Assembly (NCBI RefSeq): GCF_018598225.1
Contig: NZ_JAHESF010000009.1
Span: forward strand, 124,001 to 188,000
Source of the DNA: Chryseosolibacter histidinae
Lineage (GTDB): Bacteria > Bacteroidota > Bacteroidia > Cytophagales > Cyclobacteriaceae
Length of the DNA: 64,000 bases
Direction: 5' to 3'
This document shows, one piece after another, positions 7,787 to 15,074 of the stretch. A program made the position numbers and the translations under genes. Every line of letters begins with the position of its first letter. The first letter of the stretch is position 1. The notes beneath the pieces are model-generated. The model saw only the letters and a list, made by a program, of their open reading frames with translations. It had not been told where the DNA came from and did not search any database.

Positions 7787-8569
7787 ATGAAAAACTTCAG
7801 CGTCCTTCACATTCTGCTCTTCTTCTTGATCATGCTCGTATACCAGTGCGCCAAAGCACAGGATTATGTGGTCACCACAAAAGGCGACACGATCCAGGGC
7901 GAAGTGAAGCCGCTCGCCTATGGCCCCGAGAAGAAAGTGCAGGTAACAACGGCCGATAAAAAGAAAAACATCTACTCCATTTTTCAGACACGCGCCTTCC
8001 GGTTCCGGGATGAGGTATACCAGCCTGTAAGAACTGACCGTGGATATGTGTTCATGAAGCTGATCAGGTCAGGCTATCTTTCGATGTTCGCTTTCCAGCC
8101 TGAAAACCAGGTATCGTTCGATGGGCTGTACCTTCAGAAAAGAGACGGCACCGGCATGGAAGTACCGAACCTGGCGTTCAAAAAACAGATGACGAAGTTC
8201 CTGGCGGAGTGCGAGAACGTTGCATCCAGGATCGAAAGTGGAGACCTGAGCAAAAAATCGATCGACCAGGTGGTTGACGAATACAACAAATGCATCGATG
8301 CGCGCACGGCAGATCATGGAAAAGCCATTGCCCAGCTTGAGGTGCGGTCGAAGAAGATCAACGCCTGGGATGTGCTGGAGGACAAGGTAAAAGCCAAAAG
8401 CGATTTTGAAGGAAAGAGCGATGCCCTTGAAATGATCGCCGATATCAAGAACAAGATCGGCCGCGGAGAAAAAGTACCCAACTTCCTGCTCGAAGGATTG
8501 AAGTCATCGCTTTCACAGGCAGGGCTTTCGACAGAGCTGCAGGGAGCTCTGGACGACCTGAAAAATTGA
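7787..8569 (+). CDS. secreted protein of unknown function
   Basis: 260 residues with a signal peptide (MKNFSVLHILLFFLIMLVYQ, cleavage near CAKAQ). Residues about 26-130 form a beta-rich domain beginning DYVVTTKGDTIQGEVKPLAY, a pattern found at the start of many Bacteroidetes secreted proteins of unknown function. Residues about 140-260 are predicted helical and charged with few hydrophobics (VASRIESGDLSKKSIDQVVD), possibly a coiled coil. There is no catalytic motif. It starts 34 nt after the RHH gene and may belong to that operon or have its own promoter (TATTTTAG near 7763-7770 resembles a -7 box). A family C repeat begins 2 nt after the stop. Confidence 0.75.
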   Translation: MKNFSVLHILLFFLIMLVYQCAKAQDYVVTTKGDTIQGEVKPLAYGPEKKVQVTTADKKKNIYSIFQTRAFRFRDEVYQPVRTDRGYVFMKLIRSGYLSMFAFQPENQVSFDGLYLQKRDGTGMEVPNLAFKKQMTKFLAECENVASRIESGDLSKKSIDQVVDEYNKCIDARTADHGKAIAQLEVRSKKINAWDVLEDKVKAKSDFEGKSDALEMIADIKNKIGRGEKVPNFLLEGLKSSLSQAGLSTELQGALDDLKN

Positions 8570-8570
8570 A

Positions 8571-8626
8571 AAGAAGCCAGGAGCCAGAAGTAAGGAGCCA
8601 GGAGGAAGTAGTCTTCGATCGAAGAC
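8571..8626. repeat. short-period repeat family C plus 16 bp palindrome
   Basis: From 8571 to about 8608 there are degenerate copies of AGCCAGGAGCCAGAAGT (period 7-8), directly after the stop at 8569. At 8611-8626 the perfect palindrome GTCTTCGATCGAAGAC follows. Family C recurs as an inverted pair at 55503-55663. Confidence 0.75.
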
Positions 8627-8640
8627 CCAGCTTCGCTCCT

Positions 8641-8771
8641 CCCGAGACCGATATCCTGAGTGAAGGCTGCGCGGTGATATGCGGGAACGAAGGATCCCCT
8701 TTTGACAGCGTGCATAGCTTCCGGCTTGCCTGCGAATTAAGTACACGGTAATTGATCCGGAGATCCCTCGC
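8641..8771 (+). repeat. dispersed intergenic palindromic element, copy 2
   Basis: Inverted homologue of 4862-4996. It carries GGGAACGAAGGATCCCC, CGAATTAAGTACACGG and GTAATTGATCCGGAGATCCC in the same order as the reverse complement of copy 1. It sits between a family C block and a family B block; copy 1 likewise lies between family A and family B blocks, so the element and the short-period repeats share an intergenic niche. Confidence 0.8.
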
Positions 8772-8778
8772 TGGTATG

Positions 8779-8808
8779 CCGTGGACCGTCGACCGTGGAC
8801 TGTGGACT
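8779..8808. repeat. short-period repeat family B
   Basis: CCGTGGACCGTCGACCGTGG followed by ACTGTGGACT: degenerate copies of CCGTGGAC. It is the reverse complement of the 4651-4673 block and ends 45 nt upstream of the Rieske oxygenase start. Confidence 0.75.
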
Positions 8809-8853
8809 TTCTATCATTTGGACATCGGTTAAATTTCAGTAATTTAACTGATC

Positions 8854-9942
8854 ATGAAACACTTCCAGGTCAATCCTGACATTGCAAAAGCGCAGACCAT
8901 TGCCGCAGACTTCTACCTTGACCCGTTGTATTTCGAGCAGGCCAAAGAAAAGATCTTTGCAAAATCGTGGCAGCTGGTGGGTGATACCGACCAGGTGATG
9001 GAAGCAGGTTGGGTCACGCCGGTGAACCTGCTGGAGCACTACCTCAACGAGCCCCTCCTGCTCTCGCGCGATAAACAGGGAGCGCTGCATTGCCTCTCCA
9101 ACGTCTGCACCCACCGCGGCAACCTGCTGGTGGAGAAGCCCTGCAAGCTCAATGACCTCCGCTGCAAATACCATGGCAGAAGATTCAACCTCGACGGCAA
9201 GTTCCTCTCCATGCCCGAATTCAAGGAAGTGCAGAATTTCCCCGGACCGGAAGACAACCTCACATCACTGCCCTTTTTTCAATGGGGCAAATGGCTGTTC
9301 ACATCGCTGAACAAGACCTTCGAGCCGCAGCGTTTCTTCCAGGAAATGTCGGCACGGGTGGGCTGGATGCCTTTCCAGGAGTTCAAGTTCCGGCCGGAGT
9401 TCTCGCGCGATTATATCATCAACGCCAACTGGGCACTGTACTGTGAAAATTACCTCGAAGGCTTCCATATCCCTTTTGTGCATGCCGGGCTCAATGCTGT
9501 GATCGACTACGGAAATTATACCACCGAGCTGTATCCGTATGCCAGCCTGCAGCTCGGACTCGCCAAAGACGACGAATTCATTTTTGATCTTCCGCGGCAC
9601 GCGCCAGACTACGGCAAGAAGATCGCGGGTTATTATTTCTGGATCTTCCCAAACATGATGTTCAACTTTTATCCCTGGGGTTTATCCATTAACCTGATCC
9701 AGCCACTGGAAGTATCCAAAACCAAGGTGTCGTTCCTTTCTTATGTGTGGAATGAGAACAAGCTCCGCCAGGGCGCGGGTGCCAACCTGCACCAGGTAGA
9801 GATGGAAGACGAGGATGTGGTGCAGAACGTTCAGAAAGGTATCCGCTCGAGATTCTATAAACATGGGCGTTACTCCGTGACCCGCGAAACAGGTACCCAT
9901 CACTTTCACCAATTACTGGCCAGCTTCATCAACCAGGCGTGA
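8854..9942 (+). CDS. Rieske non-heme iron oxygenase, alpha subunit type
   Basis: 362 residues, cytoplasmic. The Rieske [2Fe-2S] domain spans about residues 29-135 with the ligands CTH (in VCTHRGNLL) and CKYH (in LRCKYHGRRF). The catalytic SRPBCC domain follows, with the mononuclear iron motif in CENYLEGFHIPFVHAG: Asn/Glu start, then two His five residues apart; a carboxylate further on would complete the triad. These enzymes hydroxylate or demethylate aromatic, quaternary-amine or sterol-like substrates with electrons from a separate reductase, not encoded here. The closest look-alikes are choline monooxygenase/carnitine-type and generic SRPBCC ring-hydroxylases. The permease stop/start overlap (TGATG) suggests translational coupling and that the two act on one compound, perhaps an amino acid or amine derivative (inference). 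Confidence 0.88.
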   Translation: MKHFQVNPDIAKAQTIAADFYLDPLYFEQAKEKIFAKSWQLVGDTDQVMEAGWVTPVNLLEHYLNEPLLLSRDKQGALHCLSNVCTHRGNLLVEKPCKLNDLRCKYHGRRFNLDGKFLSMPEFKEVQNFPGPEDNLTSLPFFQWGKWLFTSLNKTFEPQRFFQEMSARVGWMPFQEFKFRPEFSRDYIINANWALYCENYLEGFHIPFVHAGLNAVIDYGNYTTELYPYASLQLGLAKDDEFIFDLPRHAPDYGKKIAGYYFWIFPNMMFNFYPWGLSINLIQPLEVSKTKVSFLSYVWNENKLRQGAGANLHQVEMEDEDVVQNVQKGIRSRFYKHGRYSVTRETGTHHFHQLLASFINQA

Positions 9943-11393
9943 TGCAGCAGCCGAAGCTCATACCGGCACTCGGCTTCTGGACAAGCGTTTCGCTGGTGGT
10001 GGGCGGTATTATCGGCTCCGGCATCTTTATGAAACCTGCCATCATGGCCTCACAGCTCGGCTCCCCTGAGCTGCTCATCGCTGTGTGGATCGTGGCCGGC
10101 ATCATCACGATCTTCGGTGCGCTGAGCAATGCCGAAGTGGCCGCCATGATGCCCGAGACCGGAGGCCAGTTCGTTTTTTTTAAAGCCATGTACGGCGATT
10201 TTTTCGCATTCCTTTACGGATGGTCGGCCTTCGCCGTGTTCAATACCGCGGGCGTTGCTTCCATCGCTTATGTGCTGGGCACGTACACGGAATATTTCGT
10301 GCAGCTTCCCAGGTTCTCACCGGAGACAGAACGGAGCCTGCAGCTTTACATTCCATTCATCGGGTCTATTTTTCCACTGCACAATATCGGCGTCAAGGGT
10401 GTCACCATCATGGTAGTGCTCGGCCTCACCTACGTCAATTACCGCAGCACAAGATCGGGTGGTGATATCCAGGTGGTTTTCACGTTGCTCAAAGTAGTGG
10501 CCATGGCGCTGATCATTGCAGGATTATTATTCTCAGGTCAGGGCGATGCTGCGAATCTTGTCAATAATTCCGCAACAACAGCCCCCACCGGGTGGGCATT
10601 GGTGGGGGCGCTGGTGGCAGCGATCTCCGGCGCCTTCTGGGGATATGACGGCTGGAACAACATCACTTTTGTGGCCGGCGAAATAAGAGACCCCCAGCGG
10701 AACATTCCCAAAAGCCTGCTCACGGGACTCGTTATCTGCACGGCCATTTACGCATTCATCACCATGGCCTATTGTTATGTGCTGCCGATCGACTCGGTGG
10801 CGGCTTCTTCCATGGTAGCCTCAGATGCCGCAACCGTGGTGATGGGAAGCGCGGGCGGCGCCTGCATTGCGCTGATGGTGATCATCTCCACATTCGGCAC
10901 CACCAATGGCAACGTGCTTGCTACAGCACGGGTGTCGTTTGCCATGGCGCAACAAAAACAGTTCTTCCCTTTCACGGGCCAGGTACACCCCCGGTTTCAA
11001 ACGCCCGGCAACGCGTTGTGGCTTCACGGCATCTGGACCTCTATACTCGTGCTGAGCGGATCCTTCGATATGCTTACCGACATGCTCATCTTCGTCAGTT
11101 GGTTGTTTTATGGCATGAGCGCCGCCGGTATTTTTGTGCTCCGGAAAAAGCTGCCCCACGCAGAGAGGCCCTACAGGGTTTGGGGTTATCCCCTCGTGCC
11201 CGCGATCTTCGTTGCTTTCACCCTTTTTTTTCTCATCGCCACCGTCGTCAATGACATCCGGCTTTACAGCGCAGGAAAAACAGACATCATCAATTCGCTG
11301 CTGGGCTTGCTGCTGACTGCGCTCGGGATCCCGTTGTATTGGTATTTTAAAGGAGTCCACAGTCGACGGTCCACAGATCACAGCAGCAAGTGA
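9942..11393 (+). CDS. APC-superfamily amino acid permease
   Basis: 483 residues with about 12 transmembrane helices, starting at the ATG overlapping the previous TGA (an in-frame GTG lies one codon before). The first helix contains GGIIGSGIFMKP, the conserved unwound substrate-binding GSGIF motif of the amino acid/polyamine/organocation superfamily. DGWNNITFVAGEIRDPQRNI is the typical TM6 to loop region. It imports or exchanges an amino acid; specificity is not readable, the look is closest to the LAT/serine-threonine exchanger type. Oddity: the last 12 residues (VHSRRSTDHSSK) are encoded by a family B intergenic repeat, so the natural C-terminus seems to have been replaced by repeat sequence. 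Confidence 0.92.
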   Translation: MQQPKLIPALGFWTSVSLVVGGIIGSGIFMKPAIMASQLGSPELLIAVWIVAGIITIFGALSNAEVAAMMPETGGQFVFFKAMYGDFFAFLYGWSAFAVFNTAGVASIAYVLGTYTEYFVQLPRFSPETERSLQLYIPFIGSIFPLHNIGVKGVTIMVVLGLTYVNYRSTRSGGDIQVVFTLLKVVAMALIIAGLLFSGQGDAANLVNNSATTAPTGWALVGALVAAISGAFWGYDGWNNITFVAGEIRDPQRNIPKSLLTGLVICTAIYAFITMAYCYVLPIDSVAASSMVASDAATVVMGSAGGACIALMVIISTFGTTNGNVLATARVSFAMAQQKQFFPFTGQVHPRFQTPGNALWLHGIWTSILVLSGSFDMLTDMLIFVSWLFYGMSAAGIFVLRKKLPHAERPYRVWGYPLVPAIFVAFTLFFLIATVVNDIRLYSAGKTDIINSLLGLLLTALGIPLYWYFKGVHSRRSTDHSSK

Positions 11394-11535
11394 GGTACGA
11401 AGTACGATTACGAGGTACGAATGGGCCCGTTTACACTAGTTCGTAGGGGTGATTGGACGACTCATCTGTGAATAGTAAGTTTGCCTTGTGAGTTCACTGC
11501 ACTGCCATGGACCGTCGACTGTGGGCCGTGGACTC
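11353..11535. repeat. family B inverted pair enclosing a family A block
   Basis: The left arm 11353-11380 (GAGTCCACAGTCGACGGTCC...) lies inside the 3' end of the permease gene. The right arm 11506-11535 (CATGGACCGTCGACTGTGGG...) is its reverse complement and ends 20 nt before the next gene's start. Between them 11392-11420 is a family A block (GAGGTACGAAGTACGATTAC). The predicted stem is about 26 bp with a ~125 nt loop. Confidence 0.85.
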
Positions 11536-11555
11536 TCCAGCCAAAGAACACATAC

Positions 11556-12419
11556 ATGAACAAGATTGCATTCATCGGCGCAACCGGCATGCTGGGCAAA
11601 CCTGTTGCCAGGGAATTGGTAAATGCGGGCTTTACCGTAACCGCATTGGTCAGGGATGAGGACAAGGCTAGGCAACTTCCCGGAAGTATCAGGTGTATGA
11701 GGGGCGACATCCGTGACGCCGCAGCACTCGACGCACTGATGACCGGTCAGGAAGGGCTTTACATCAGCCTGAACCTGAAACACTCGGAGAAGAAAAACCA
11801 TTTCCATGCAGAAACCGATGGACTTGCCAACATTCTAACGGCGGCAAAAAAAGCCGGCATTCAAAGGATCGGGTTCATCAGCTCACTGGTGATGCGATAC
11901 CAGGGTATGAACAACTTCAACTGGTGGGTATTCGATATGAAGCGCGAGGCCGTACAAAAGGTCAAACGATCCGGTATTCCTTACACGATCTTCTACCCTT
12001 CTACCTTCATCGACAACTTCGAGACTACTTATAGAATGGGAAGCCGCATCCTGTTGGCGGGAACCTCGCACCACAAGATGCATTTCATTTCAGCCGCGGA
12101 CTACGGAAAACAGGTAGCCCGCTCATTCCAGATACTTCGCAACGAAAACAGGGAGTATGTTGTACAAGGTCCCGAAGCATTCACCGCAGACGAAGCTGCC
12201 GAAGAATACATCAGGCATTACAAAAAAGGAAAGCTCGCCATTTCGCGCGCTCCGCTGGGTCTGTTGCGTTTGATGGCCAGGTTCAGCCAGAAGATGGATT
12301 ACGGTGTCAACATCATTGAAGCGCTGAACAACTACCCAGAGAGGTTCGAAGCCCAGAACACATGGAATGAATTAGGAAAACCGATGACCACCATCCGCAG
12401 CTTTGCAGAAAATAATTGA
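11556..12419 (+). CDS. NmrA-like NAD(P)-binding protein
   Basis: 287 residues from ATG 11556. The frame is open 25 codons upstream, but that part is family B repeat DNA, and the Rossmann strand starts exactly here: MNKIAFIGATGMLGKPVARE, a GxxGxxG NAD(P)-binding motif. The rest resembles atypical short-chain dehydrogenases of the NmrA/HSCARG type (TALVRDEDKARQLPG; IGFISSLVMRY). Function could be a redox-sensing regulator or an oxidoreductase such as an NAD(P)H:quinone-type enzyme. There is no clear YxxxK catalytic pair, so a regulatory or sensor role is possible. The gene is apparently monocistronic. Confidence 0.85.
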   Translation: MNKIAFIGATGMLGKPVARELVNAGFTVTALVRDEDKARQLPGSIRCMRGDIRDAAALDALMTGQEGLYISLNLKHSEKKNHFHAETDGLANILTAAKKAGIQRIGFISSLVMRYQGMNNFNWWVFDMKREAVQKVKRSGIPYTIFYPSTFIDNFETTYRMGSRILLAGTSHHKMHFISAADYGKQVARSFQILRNENREYVVQGPEAFTADEAAEEYIRHYKKGKLAISRAPLGLLRLMARFSQKMDYGVNIIEALNNYPERFEAQNTWNELGKPMTTIRSFAENN

Positions 12420-12448
12420 TATGTGCTGCTCCTGCTTGCGGCCCGCAA

Positions 12449-13528
12449 CTAAAAGCTTTCGGCTATCTCCTCCAGGTTCCACTTCTCCTTTGCATTCCAG
12501 TAGATCTCGCCGTTCTTCACTTCCAGGGGCGACTCGATGTTATTGTCATAGATTCCACCCGTGCCGAGGCCTTGCGGGGTCTCTATATTATAATTGGCTG
12601 TGAACTGGCAGATGGCATTGAGGCCAACGCTCGACTCCAGGGCGGAGGTCACCCACCAGCCGATATTGTTCTGCGCTGCGATGTTGATCCACGAGGCGCA
12701 TCCCTGCAAACCTCCGTGGAGCGTGGGCTTCAGGATAATGTACTGAGGCTTGAGGCGTTGCAGCAACGAGGCCTTTTCTTCATCGGTGGTTTTACCGATC
12801 AGCTCCTCATCCAGCGCAATGGGAATAGGAGATTTCCTGCAAAGCTCCTCCATCTCAGGCAACCCGGGTTTGATGGGCTGCTCGATGGAGTGTATGGTGA
12901 ATTTTGAAAGCTCCTCCAGCTTGTACAACACGTCATCAAGCTTGAATGCCCCATTGGCGTCCAGCCTGAGAATGACATTATCGCGGAAGTATCGCTTACG
13001 AATATAGTTCAGCACATCACATTCGCGGTCGAAATCAAGGCCGCCCACCTTCAGCTTGATGCACCTGAAACCTTCACTGACCTTGATGCTGATCTGGCCC
13101 ATCATAAAATCGATGTCGCCCATCCAGATAAGGCCATTGATGGGGATGCGGTAGCCTTCCAGGAAATGGTTTTTGAAGATCACTCTTTTGCCGCCGTTCA
13201 CCAGGTCATAGGCCGCCGTCTCAAATCCAAAGATGATGGAGGGAAACTCAGGTGGAACAACCTTCAAAACATCTTCGGCCCGAAAGCTTTCAAAACGGGC
13301 CTCGTTGAACCTGCTCACGATCTCCGCCAGCCGTTCCTCAAAATCGGGCCTGGCGTCGATGCTCAATCCCGGCAACGGCCCGCACTCACCCAGGCCATAG
13401 ACCTCGTCATCGCCCGCATGGTGCAGCTTGATGAACCACGATACCTTGTCGCGCATCAGTCCACGGGAGGTCCTCGCCTTGAAATTGAATTGAAAAACCC
13501 TTTTGAAGTAGCTTGCTCTTAGCGGCAT
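12449..13528 (-). CDS. menC: o-succinylbenzoate synthase (enolase superfamily)
   Basis: 359 residues. Enolase-superfamily layout: an N-terminal capping domain (residues 1-120, GLGECGPLPGLSID) and a TIM barrel with the KxK pair in CIKLKVGGLDF, Asp metal ligand in ILRLDANGAF, Glu in SIEQPI, Asp/Glu in ALDEEL and Lys in YIILKPTLHG. These fit o-succinylbenzoate synthase, which dehydrates SHCHC in menaquinone synthesis; menaquinone is the usual quinone in this phylum. Dipeptide epimerase is the main alternative, since both share motifs; the capping domain with GECGPLPGLS and the ILKPTLHGG strand favour MenC. It stands alone, divergent from queA with a family G hairpin between. Confidence 0.85.
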   Translation of the reverse strand: MPLRASYFKRVFQFNFKARTSRGLMRDKVSWFIKLHHAGDDEVYGLGECGPLPGLSIDARPDFEERLAEIVSRFNEARFESFRAEDVLKVVPPEFPSIIFGFETAAYDLVNGGKRVIFKNHFLEGYRIPINGLIWMGDIDFMMGQISIKVSEGFRCIKLKVGGLDFDRECDVLNYIRKRYFRDNVILRLDANGAFKLDDVLYKLEELSKFTIHSIEQPIKPGLPEMEELCRKSPIPIALDEELIGKTTDEEKASLLQRLKPQYIILKPTLHGGLQGCASWINIAAQNNIGWWVTSALESSVGLNAICQFTANYNIETPQGLGTGGIYDNNIESPLEVKNGEIYWNAKEKWNLEEIAESF

Positions 13529-13549
13529 TGGTCGAGTTTTAAATACATT

Positions 13550-13745
13550 CCCCGCAGATCTCGCAGATTTCGCAGATCATGGTAAAGGGAGGCTGCGTGC
13601 GCTACGGAAAGCGGGAAGGCCGTGCTAGGGCCACCTAAAAATAAGCAATGAAATGCACTTCTCTGATCATACTGATTTTGGGGAATCAGGAAACCTCTGC
13701 GCAAATCTGCGTAATCTGCGGGAAAAGAAAACGCGTGATCTGCGG
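13550..13745. repeat. short-period repeat family G, inverted pair
   Basis: Left arm 13550-13578 is CCGCAGATCTCGCAGATTTC... (period 9, CGCAGATTT). Right arm 13696-13745 has the complementary TCTGCGCAAATCTGCGTAAT... pattern, running to GATCTGCGGG. The loop is about 115 nt. It fills the space between the divergent menC and queA starts, and a second family G pair is at 58116-58187. Confidence 0.85.
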
Positions 13746-13760
13746 GAAACAAGAAGTTAT

Positions 13761-13768
13761 TACTTTTG
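13761..13768 (+). promoter_or_regulatory. -7 promoter box TACTTTTG for queA
   Basis: TACTTTTG matches the Bacteroidetes sigma-70 -7 consensus TAnnTTTG exactly. Transcription would start about 13774, leaving only a few bases before the ATG at 13777, so the mRNA is nearly leaderless. No clear -33 TTG is visible because the family G repeat occupies that position. Confidence 0.5.
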
Positions 13769-13776
13769 CAGGCGTT

Positions 13777-14970
13777 ATGGCCATCCTCAACATCAACGAC
13801 TACCGCTACGATCTTCCGCAGGAAAAAATTGCATTGTATCCCCTGGCCAGCAGGGACGAGTCAAGGTTGCTGGTCTGGCAAAAAGGCAACATCACACACC
13901 ACCGGTTCTACGATCTTGCAGGCTTTCTTCCTTCCTCTGCTTTCCTGTTCTTTAACGACACCAAAGTGATCCCCGCCCGCCTGCACTTCAGAAAGGAGAC
14001 CGGGGCAGAGATCGAGATCTTTCTGTTGTCGCCCGTTACACCCTCTCCCGTGCTTTCGGAGACGATGCAGGCTACAGCAACGTGTACGTGGAAGTGCACC
14101 ATTGGCAACCTGAAACGCTGGACTGCCGGAACAAAACTTTCGAAGCACGTGCAAGGCATTACCATAGAAGCAACCCTGCTCGACCGGGAAACCGGCCTTG
14201 TACAATTCACCTGGGATGGCAACCATGCTTTTGCTGAAGTGATCGGCTTCTGGGGCGAAACACCACTGCCGCCTTACCTGAAGCGAAAGGCTGAAGACTC
14301 TGACCGCGAGCGATACCAGACCATTTATTCACATTACGAGGGCGCTGTGGCAGCTCCTACCGCCGGGCTGCACTTCACGGAAAAGGTCTTTGCTTCGCTG
14401 GAGAAAAGAAATATCCATCACGACTTCGTGACCCTGCACGTGAGCGCCGGCACCTTTCAGCCGGTGAAAACCGAAAATGCCGAAGAGCACACCATGCACC
14501 ACGAACAGGTGATCGTCACAGAAAAGAATATCGACAACCTGCTCGTGCCGGGCAGGTTCATCATCCCGGTAGGCACAACCTCGATGCGAACGCTTGAAAG
14601 CCTCTATTGGTATGGGGTAAAACTTTTACAGGATCAGCATGCGGCGTTCATCATCCGCCAGAACGATCCCTACGAAACAATGGGCGCGCTTCCGTCAGCG
14701 CGTGAGTCGATGGAGGCGATAAAAAAATACATGAACAGGAACGGGCTTGAAACAATCACGGGTGAGACCTCTATTTTCATTAAGCCAGGGTATACCTTCA
14801 GGATCTGCCAGGGACTGATCACCAATTTCCATCAGCCGGCATCCACGCTCATCCTGCTGGTAGCTGCCTTTGCAGGAAAAGACTGGAAGACGATTTATAA
14901 CGAAGCGCTGAAAAATGACTACAGGTTTCTGAGCTACGGCGATAGCTCGCTGCTGATCCCTTCGGGATGA
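13777..14970 (+). CDS. queA: S-adenosylmethionine:tRNA ribosyltransferase-isomerase
   Basis: 397 residues from ATG 13777 (MAILNINDYRYDLPQEKIAL). The open frame begins 43 codons earlier, but that part is repeat DNA and the family starts at this point. QueA transfers the ribosyl part of SAM to preQ1-modified tRNA, forming epoxyqueuosine at the wobble position of GUN anticodons. Family signatures: FFNDTKVIPARL, TPLPPYLKR, GAVAAPTAGLHFT and the C-terminal LITNFHQPASTLILLVAAFA. Slightly longer than the ~350-residue enterobacterial enzyme, due to an insertion at about residues 85-130, common in this phylum. Monocistronic, convergent with the OmpA gene. Confidence 0.96.
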   Translation: MAILNINDYRYDLPQEKIALYPLASRDESRLLVWQKGNITHHRFYDLAGFLPSSAFLFFNDTKVIPARLHFRKETGAEIEIFLLSPVTPSPVLSETMQATATCTWKCTIGNLKRWTAGTKLSKHVQGITIEATLLDRETGLVQFTWDGNHAFAEVIGFWGETPLPPYLKRKAEDSDRERYQTIYSHYEGAVAAPTAGLHFTEKVFASLEKRNIHHDFVTLHVSAGTFQPVKTENAEEHTMHHEQVIVTEKNIDNLLVPGRFIIPVGTTSMRTLESLYWYGVKLLQDQHAAFIIRQNDPYETMGALPSARESMEAIKKYMNRNGLETITGETSIFIKPGYTFRICQGLITNFHQPASTLILLVAAFAGKDWKTIYNEALKNDYRFLSYGDSSLLIPSG

Positions 14971-14976
14971 GCAATG

Positions 14977-15074
14977 CAAAGTTTCAAGTTTCAAGTTTAA
15001 AGTTGGAACGTGTTTCAATTTTCCGAAACCTGTTTCGGCTCAACTTTAAACTTTAAATTTCAAACTTTAAACTT
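14977..15074. repeat. short-period repeat family D, inverted pair with inner hairpin
   Basis: The left arm 14977-15005 (AAAGTTTCAAGTTTCAAGTT...) pairs with the right arm 15042-15074 (AACTTTAAACTTTAAATTTC...). An inner perfect hairpin CCGAAACCTGTTTCGG lies at about 15023-15038. The whole element spans the gap between two converging stop codons (14970 and 15073-15075), overlapping the second, and is placed to act as a bidirectional terminator. Confidence 0.88.
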
